From: Saturnia japonica
Taxonomy: Eukaryota; Arthropoda; Insecta; Lepidoptera; Saturniidae
Direction of reading: 5' to 3'
Assembly (NCBI GenBank): GCA_033032175.1
Contig: CM065310.1
Span: 2,914,001-2,978,000, forward strand
Length of the DNA stretch: 64,000 nucleotides
How positions within the stretch are numbered: position 1 is the first letter of the stretch; every line of letters begins with the position of its first letter. Positions 56,700 to 64,000 of the stretch are shown here, piece by piece. A program made the translations under genes and the position numbers. The notes under the pieces are model-generated. The model was not told where the DNA came from and did not search any database. It saw only the letters and a program-made list of their open reading frames with translations.

Positions 56700-57310
56700 T
56701 ATTGTTTAAGTATTCAACATCTAAAACAAATCATTATATCATATTTTTATTTAGTTATTTATATTATTATTCTAAAAAGAGGCTGGGTAAAGTTTTCAAA
56801 GCTTTATCACTGCGACCATATGTAATTTATTGTGATCACCATGCACCATAAAACTCAATGCTAAGTACTAAATAAAGCCTTAATGTACTGCAGGACTTCT
56901 TTGACAGAGAGCGATTGTACTTCTTTAAATTTCCAGGAGCGGAGCACAATTTTGCTCAGACACAGGTTGGGTTTTTAGGTTTCAGTGTATCACATTTACT
57001 CAAGATACTTGGACACCCATATTGTACATATGCTTATTTAGACAACAGTTAAAAATATTTATTTTTCATTAAAAAAAAAACAGATGGGTAAAACTGAAGT
57101 ACTCAAACTGCCTTTTTTGGTCTAAAAGGTATAGTTGATAGCACAAAATGGCACACGAGACGTTTTAAGGTAATCAAAAGTAGCAGCTACTTTGTGTTTG
57201 ATCTCGAATAGGACATTAAGAACCTCTATTCTAGGATAGGTATAGGCGAAAACTTACGCCGGAGATCATTTAACATCCGGTAGATGTAGATTCTTAATAA
57301 ATAACAAGAC
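56700..57310. other. Sequence upstream of the 56-kb exon candidate
   Basis: If 56684 is a true start, a promoter or 5' exon should lie here. No TATA box or initiator could be assigned with confidence. Confidence 0.4.
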
Positions 57311-57317
57311 AAGTTTT

Positions 57318-57537
57318 AATAAAAAAGAAAACCTACTTCAATCAATTTGAGGAGTTACGAAGTTTTAGGTCCAATGCCAATGAAATTAAAATCAAACCAC
57401 CCTTGAGGTATCCCCTTTCCAAGCAAAAAAGAATCATCTAAATCGATTTATAAACAAAGAAGTTACGGCTGAACATATATAAAAAAATATATACATCCGA
57501 ATTGAAAAGCTCCTCCTTTTTTTTAAGTCAGTTAAAA
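57318..57537. repeat. Interspersed repeat family R
   Basis: Shares AAAGAATCATCTAAATCGAT and AACAAAGAAGTTACGGCTGA with family R and ends at TTTTTTTTAAGTCAG. Confidence 0.62.
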
Positions 57538-58530
57538 AAATACTTACCAGTTATCGTATTATCGTATAGTTATTTTATGTTTTAATATATAAAATCATAA
57601 TTTTTCTTAATTTTTGAAGAACAGTCCAAAAAGATATTTTTAATTATATATAAAGTACTTATATCCCGTGTCACTGGTACTAAATTTGTAAGGCGACTGA
57701 TTTTCAAATATCAGTCAAAACAATATTGGAATTGCAAGTCAGCTACAATTCCCTTTCTTTCATATTCAAAAGACTCCTGTCTCTTCTATCAGCCACCGTG
57801 TGATAAAGACATGTATATTTTGACACAGTTTACGAGGTAATTGTTAACCGTAACAATAGCTTTTCGTTATATACCTCGTAGACTCGATTTTCCATTAATA
57901 GGTCATTGACCGGAAAAAGTAAAAGCTACACAATACTACACTGAAACGCTGTAAGAAACTTCTACGACTTTTGTACACTGTCTAGCTACTATGTTTTAAG
58001 TCAGGGTTCTAAGTCCGTAAGTTTTTGGATTGTACAGTGCTTACTATCAGACACAATGCAGTCACTTTGCCTTACTATTATAAAAATAAACTAAGTCAGG
58101 AGCGGTTTCTAGTATTATATAAATCAGGTTCAGGTCATCACCTTATTAAAACTGTATTAATAGACCCAAGTATTTATACAAGGTAATGTTATCTCTTATT
58201 TAATCAATTAATCAATAATATACTTAATTACTAAAGCAATAAAGTGAAAATTCATTAGATAATTATTTACACGGTAGATTATCAATGCCTGACACTTAAC
58301 ATTAAAAATATGTTATGAAAAAGTGCATTTAATTAGCGCGGGACATCATGAAGTTGTACGTGTTTATCACGGATGCAATAATGCTACGCGGGGTGCTCGT
58401 AGTTACTACGGAAGCTAATTTGCTACGTACGACAAAAAATTTTAAGAAAAAGCAGTTGTAAAACTTGCACGGATATGAAGTTTATGAAACCAGTATTTAT
58501 ATTAAAAAGCTTTTAGAGATTGTTTTTATT

Positions 58531-58763
58531 TACCCAACTGCGAAATAGGAAATTATGATTTTTTTACATCTATTACTTTGGCACGCTCTGTAGCCTAAAC
58601 GTTTTAATGGATTTCAGCATACGAGATGTCGTTAGATTCATCTTATTTGTGAGAGTAACATAAGTTTATAATATTTAAGTACGACGCGATATCTGGGAAT
58701 AAAATAAAAAACAAAAAAAAATTATAGCAGTCGGGTTTTTTATTTCCTTTTTATTAACAACTA
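58531..58763. repeat. Interspersed repeat family C
   Basis: ACCCAACTGCGAAATAGG, GGCACGCTCTGTAGCCTAAA and GTCGGGTTTTTTATTTCC match family C. Confidence 0.62.
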
Positions 58764-58875
58764 GCGACCCGCGCCAGCTTCGTTGGGTACAATTTACAAA
58801 GTGGTGTATTTAACGTTTAAAATAGCCTGATTTAGAATTTATAGCTTTAACTTTAGTTATAGTTCATAACTGATT

Positions 58876-59113
58876 TATTAGCCTAGTGGACCTAAACGTG
58901 ATTGCTATGCTCGACGTTCTAGGTTCGATTCTTAGGTCGCGCAAAATGTTGGTTTTCTATGAAATTCACATTAACAGCTCAGAGTTTGGCTTTGTGCCCG
59001 ATTTAATGGCAATAAGCTCACCCCCAATTACAAGAGACGTAAAACACACCCGTCGAACTGTGGGTGTACAGCTCTGCCTAACACTTCGGGGATACAGGCG
59101 TGATGGTATGTTA
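58876..59113 (+). mobile_element. SINE family S1, near full length
   Basis: Contains TTAGCCTAGTGG (A box, 58878-58889), AGGTTCGATTCTT (B box, about 58920) and the S1 body ending GGCGTGATGGTATG. It is the only plus-strand S1 copy in the window. Confidence 0.8.
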
Positions 59114-59229
59114 TGTAACTTCATATTTACGAACAGTGCGCTTAGCTCGAGACGCGCAATTCATCATAGGTGGGGAGTGCCGGCCAACCGACCACGACCA
59201 GTTTTACTGACAGGGATTTCTTAGACCGC

Positions 59230-60450
59230 GCGTAATTTCGAATTCGTGATATCTTCTACGGTATTCATGTAAGTGAAAAACTGTAAAGGACAATTTTAAC
59301 CTACATTAAATGCCCAAGCTATTTAACAAACTTATCTAGATAAATATTAATACTGAATTAGAGAAAATTGCTTCCTAAATAATGTAATACTTTTAATTAT
59401 TATGTTGAAGATAAAAATGGTTACTGTGAGTCGTCAACTTTAGCAGATAGACATATGTCATCGCGTAGTTTTCTCTAGGTTATTTAAAGAACTAAAATTC
59501 TTTAAAACATTATTTTGATATATCTCATAATATTTAGTCAGCGTCATCCATGTAAGCGCCTGAAAATCATTTATTGAGGACTTATTTACAAACAATTGAA
59601 TCACCTCTACTATACAATAACTTAACAGAAATATATTGTATAGATAAACCTTTACATGACAGATACATTTACTGACGTTTTCTTATTATTGTTATATTTA
59701 TACCATTTGGCTTTAACTTTTCTTTAAATTAATTAAATTGTAATACCACGTGACGAGCCGAGCCGAGCTGCCGATTGCGCATATTGACTGTTTATGAATG
59801 TGGTGCAGACTGAAAACCAGCGCTGTGTGGTGTCCGCGTCACATAGCATCAGCTGAGTCTGTCCCATTGCCAAATTGTGTAATTGTTTTTTACAATAAAT
59901 GATGATGATGATTATTATTATTATTATATAGTGCGATGTCTTTGGTTGAATTCTTTTAATAAGGATAAAACCTTGAGACAAAGTTAGTTAATTATAAAGA
60001 CGCACCACAGAATATAAATCACTTTGATTAATTACGAATTGTTTTATAAGAATTATTAATTTAATAGTAATATATATTGATAGCATATTCAATTAGGTCG
60101 CGGCGTCTGGTCATTCTCGAACTTTGAACGTCTAGGTACCAATCAGCCAATGCACTGACAGGAAAAATACCAGACCAACGAAGAATGGAATTATACACGA
60201 CCAAAACATATATATATACGAACTTAGCAATTATCTTTAATGTTTATTAAGAGATTATTATAGAACCTCTATGTCAAATTTAATACTACTTTTTTTTTAA
60301 ACTTATTAACCATTTTTTTAACTAAAGTGAATTTAAAACCATTTCAATGCAACCAAATACAGTGTGCAATTCTTGTGTGAAATGATTTGTTTATTTTCCA
60401 GGTATACCTAGAAAGATAAGTGATATTTTTTTGGGCAAAACACTGAAGAG
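59230..60450. other. AT-rich sequence without recognised genes
   Basis: Contains an ATT/ATG microsatellite around 59900-59930 and otherwise nothing recognised. Confidence 0.55.
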
Positions 60451-60459
60451 CTGTTCAAT

Positions 60460-60690
60460 CTAATTCCTTCCTCTTCTTTCCACAACAGAAGCACACACGC
60501 TTGGCTTCGAAATCACAGGTAGTACCGGGAAGCTGTGGAACCTTCTCCCGACCAGTGTGTTCTCTCCTTCTTCGATATTGAGTCCTTCAATCGTAACCCG
60601 AAGAGATATTTATGCAGGGTAGCATGACAGTGGCGACTGCTGCTTACCAACAGGGACAGTACCGCCAATATTAAAGAGCTACATAAAAAA
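60460..60690 (+). pseudogene. LINE ORF2 3' remnant (Jockey/CR1-like)
   Basis: The plus strand gives TGKLWNLLPTSVFSPSS in one frame and FDIESFNRNPKRYLC in the next. This resembles the last conserved LWN.LP..VF ... Y.I..FK block of LINE ORF2 proteins, followed by a short tail. Confidence 0.5.
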
Positions 60691-60732
60691 AATTAAGCGA
60701 ATACCCTAGAAAAACCCTTTCTAGGTAACATA

Positions 60733-61030
60733 TCTATATATTAATACGTGAAGCAAAAGCTTTCGGTACCTTTTAAGCGTATTGCGTGCACGGAAGTCTG
60801 TGAGATTTGGTATGGTTAAAGTTTATATGGAGAAGGAGTGCAGAAAGCTAAAATTTATCTATATCTGTTACTAATATATTAAATAAAGTAAGTTAATATT
60901 GCGAATTCTAACACGACCAGTGCCATTGAACTTAAACCCCCCAATATATTGACATTGTTACTCAACGAAAATTGACAGAAAGTGATGTAGATAATAATAT
61001 GAGTAATATGGATAATAGTAGTTGTGTAAA
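60733..61030 (+). mobile_element. Helitron-like family H3, 3'-truncated
   Basis: Starts TCTATATATTAATACGTGAA after an A and matches 62354-62712 to about GTAGATAATAAT, then runs into another repeat fragment. Confidence 0.62.
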
Positions 61031-61046
61031 AAATAGATAGTGATGT

Positions 61047-61201
61047 AGAATTTCGAAAAAATTCTTTCTTATCGGATGCCTACGTCATACAAAGAACACA
61101 TCCTCCAAGTCTCAGGTCTCTACGATCAGCGGTTTAGGCTGTACGTTGAACCGTCGGTCAGTCATCCTGTCATTCAGAACAAAACATTTTATATGTATAG
61201 A
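61047..61201 (-). repeat. Interspersed repeat H5 fragment
   Basis: Shares TTCTTTCTTATCGGATGCCT and GTCTCTACGATCAGCGGTTT with 43.6 kb. Confidence 0.5.
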
Positions 61202-61305
61202 TAAACATTTAATTAAAAAAGCTGTTATTATGACATTACAAACAGACAATTAATTAATGTAAATAAGTAAAGTAAGTAAATAAAGTAATGTAAATAACTT
61301 TTGTA

Positions 61306-61949
61306 TCTATACTACTATAATAAAGCGGAAAAGTTTTTTTTTTTTGTTTAAATACGTTAATCTCTGGATCTACCAGTCGGATTTGAAAAATTATTTTTGT
61401 ATATGATAGCCCAACTCTCGAGAAATAGTATAGGCTACTTAAGTTTAGGCTACAGCTCTCAGATAGCCTTAAATATTGATTTTTGTTACATAAGTCAGAA
61501 GTCAAGGTCCTTCCGAACTGATTTAACTGCGTGCGCTGGTGTAATCGTTAATAATACGGAAATATAATGTTTTACACAAATATTGATCCTTAGTATATCT
61601 AAAAAAATTCAGCGATAGCATATGCCTATCCCTTATACATAAGCCACAACATGGTATTTCATGACAAAGATTTGTTGAAAATTATAAAGTGATTTATTAG
61701 CATTATTATTAGACATGGCATATTAATACTTACAAAGAAAAGTTACTTCATCATAAAGAAAATTTTATGAAATGAAATTTTCCTCTTTAGAGTATACTAT
61801 TTGGTCACATCGTTTAAGAGATAATGAAAAATTAAAATAGTTTATACTTGCGGGAAGAACAGTTATGATAGACTAGGTACATGGGTGCGTTGGTGGCGCG
61901 GTGTTTGTCGGATAAAATTAACACAGGTGAAACCGTGGGGCACAGCTAG
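61306..61949 (+). mobile_element. Helitron-like non-autonomous element, family H1, full length
   Basis: 644 bp from TCTATACTACTATAATAAAG to GTGGGGCACAGCTAG. The left neighbour is A and the right neighbour T. There are no terminal inverted repeats and no target duplication, which fits rolling-circle elements. A 3' hairpin was not convincingly seen. Confidence 0.75.
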
Positions 61950-62353
61950 TATATTTATACCATTTGTTTCTTGAAAATAGGTGGAGTTTTTTGTATTAAG
62001 ATTATGTTTTGCTTTCCAAGTTAATATATGAGTACAGAAATCAGTGAAATAAAACTAGGCATATTCAAACGAATAAGCTATAAGTGAAAACATTCAAGTC
62101 CTGTATAATGTGAATTAGGTACCTATTTTTTAATATAATATTTTTTTATATACATACATAATGTAAAGATAAAAAAATGAATGTAGTGTGCTGATAATGT
62201 CTAATCGGTGTCTGCGATGCGTCTGCGACTTGCCTACAACCTTGGACCACAGGTCTATCTTGAGACGTAGTTTCTTTTTTTAATTCAATAGGAAACCCGA
62301 TTTTAGTGTATTTAGATGGCATAATTATTTTTAAATGATATCGACGGTGCATA

Positions 62354-62712
62354 TCTATATATTAATACGTGAAGCAAAAGCTTTCGGTACCATTTTAAGC
62401 GTATTGCGTGCACGGAAGACTGTGAGATTTGGTATGGTTAAAGTTTATATGGAAAAGATGTGCAGAAAGCTAAAATTTATCTATAATTCTGTTACTAATA
62501 TATTAAATAACATAAATGAATACTGCGAATCCTAAACCAACTAGTGCCATTGAACATAGACCCCCCAAAATATTGACATTGTCACTCAACGAAAAGTAAC
62601 AGCAATTAATGTAGATAATACTCATTGTTTATGAATACTGCAAATGTCAAACAGAAAATAGTCTATGATCAAAAAGTCGCGGATCGAATTTCGACCTTAG
62701 AACGATCGCTAG
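62354..62712 (+). mobile_element. Helitron-like non-autonomous element, family H3, full length
   Basis: 359 bp from TCTATATATTAATACGTGAA to GAACGATCGCTAG, inserted between A and T. The body includes GCGTATTGCGTGCACGGAAG. Confidence 0.72.
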
Positions 62713-63065
62713 TAGGTACAATATAATTATGTTAACATTAATTACGAACAAAATAAAGATGTGCTTGGCTAAATAAAAATGAATATTTCCAGTCGATACT
62801 ATTTGAGAATAGTAAATATATGACCCAAACGAAGCGGATCTGACTTACGGGTCACACGAACAAATATAGATAACAAACCGGTTCTTTGAAATTATTCCCT
62901 AATAAATTAAAATTCGACGTTAATCACGCAGTGGTTTTCAAATTTATTCACTGTTGGCAACGGAATGTGTAAAGGCTCTCCTATATACTATACTGGCGGT
63001 TATGCTGACGGAATAATGTGAAGGAGCCTTTATAGTATGATGTCTTACATTTTGAAAATAATTAA

Positions 63066-63255
63066 TTAATTGGCTTAGTGGTAGGATATTTTCACATTGC
63101 CCGCTAAGGTAGCTACCACCTTTAAGTTCGAAATCTATCACCAAGCACTTTTAAGTATATTCCGGCCGTTGCACTTGAAAGCCAGTCCTTTCACTGAGTT
63201 GAGCGTGTTGTTATCTTGGGCCACGTTGTCACTTATCATCAGACGAGATCAGTTT
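63066..63255 (+). mobile_element. SINE family S2 copy
   Basis: A tRNA-like head TTGGCTTAGTGGTAGG (A box type) is followed by GTAGCTACCACCTTTAAG and CTTGGGCCACGTTGTCACT. The middle of the element is deleted. Confidence 0.6.
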
Positions 63256-63334
63256 CAACTGCCAAATGATACAAACTAAAAAAAAAATATATTATTATTA
63301 TTCCTGTATATTGTAAGAAGATAGTACACATTAA

Positions 63335-63972
63335 TCTTCTATTCAATTAATAAAATTGAAGTGTCTGTTTGTAATGTCAAAATAACAGTTTTTTTACTGA
63401 ATGCGTATGAAAATGTATACGATACATAACATACCATCACGCCTGTATTCCCTGTATGGTTAGGCAGAGGTGTACTAATGTACACCCACAGTTCGCCGAG
63501 TATGTTTTTTTTAGGTCCTATGTAATAGGGGCCGAAGTGTATGTATATGATACCTACAACGAAAACCCATTCTTTTAACTTTTGTCTGTCTGTTTGGTCT
63601 AGGTAATCTCCGAAACGATTAGTCCGATTTTGACAGGACTTTCATTGATAGATAGCAGACGTTATAAGCAGTAACTGAGGCTACTTTTATTTTAGAAAAA
63701 GAATTAGGGATCCGCGAAAATAAAAAAGGCGCTGAAATGGCTTACACTGAGTAAACCATTTAAGAGATATATCAAATTAATATACAACATACTCGCAGAT
63801 ATTAAAAATACCTACAAAAATGTCAGCGAGAGAATATGTCTATGTTCTAAGGAACACACACAATAAGCATTTTTGTCTTTAAAATAACCGGGAGCAGGGG
63901 AACGAGATTTGCAGGTGTATCCGATCGATGGCATTCTGTAATCCACGTGAACGAAGCCGCGCTCACAGCTAG
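63335..63972 (+). mobile_element. Helitron-like family H2 with nested SINE
   Basis: Starts at TCTTCTATTCAATTAATAAA (exact TC uncertain by 3 bp) and ends GCTCACAGCTAG before T. A SINE fragment at 63429-63536 splits it. Confidence 0.65.
63429..63536 (-). mobile_element. SINE family S1 fragment nested in a Helitron-like element
   Basis: An S1 3' body (GTTAGGCAGAGGTGTAC on the plus strand) interrupts a family H2 element. The flanks read ATGTATACGATAC on the left and ATGTATATGATAC on the right, a likely 13-bp target duplication with one mismatch. Confidence 0.72.
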
Positions 63973-64000
63973 TCTAAAAATATAAATGTGATAATTCAGT

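Noticed and set aside
1..64000. CRISPR arrays, operons, riboswitches, phage or virus-derived genes
   Set aside because: No regularly spaced repeats and no prokaryotic signals; spliced exons and eukaryotic transposons explain the window. No retroviral env-like or viral structural gene was recognised.

Overview
This window reads as AT-rich, repeat-dense nuclear DNA from an insect, most likely a moth or butterfly. The lepidopteran assignment rests on remembered repeat flavour: tRNA-derived SINEs, short elements with TC...CTAG ends, mariners with a TTAG-type inverted terminal repeat, and RTE remnants. The species cannot be named. There are no bacterial genes, operons or CRISPR arrays.

The main gene is on the minus strand, from about 27.5 kb down to 0.67 kb, and continues past the left edge. 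Seventeen coding exons were found by joining coiled-coil segments between GT/AG splice sites. Every junction is in phase, and one copy of each exon gives 892 open codons. The product matches rootletin (CROCC/Root), the coiled-coil protein of the ciliary rootlet. Landmarks include a segment reading VLQYKQRCSELE and a later one reading AFNEYYSSEHNRLL. The first exon found has no start codon, so the 5' end lies further right. An exon candidate at 56.0-56.7 kb ends in a good phase-0 donor, but its reading frame is puzzling.

Inside the gene, in the intron between exons 7 and 8, sits an I-clade-like LINE in antisense orientation (10058-14048). It has a 12-bp target-site duplication, a gag-like ORF1 with zinc knuckles, and an ORF2 that has lost most of its reverse transcriptase and RNase H by internal deletion. 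A 5.28-kb segment running from the middle of that ORF2 through rootletin exons 7, 6 and 5 occurs twice in tandem (12176-17458 and 17459-22722). The first 3.4 kb of the two copies looks identical, while the last 1.8 kb differs by about 1.6%. Exons 5-7 total 515 nt, so a transcript carrying both copies would be frameshifted and hit a stop. The duplication is therefore either an assembly artefact (unresolved haplotypes), a loss-of-function or skipped-exon allele, or a source of alternative splicing.

From 27.5 to 64 kb almost everything recognisable is repeat. There are at least four families of short non-autonomous Helitron-like elements with TC...CTAG ends sitting precisely between A and T, some nested or chimeric. 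There are also two SINE families, a decayed mariner transposase (48.0-49.1 kb), a second mariner remnant (32.6 kb), RTE and other LINE tails, a 180-bp palindrome and several unnamed interspersed families. Apart from the 56-kb candidate no convincing gene is seen there.
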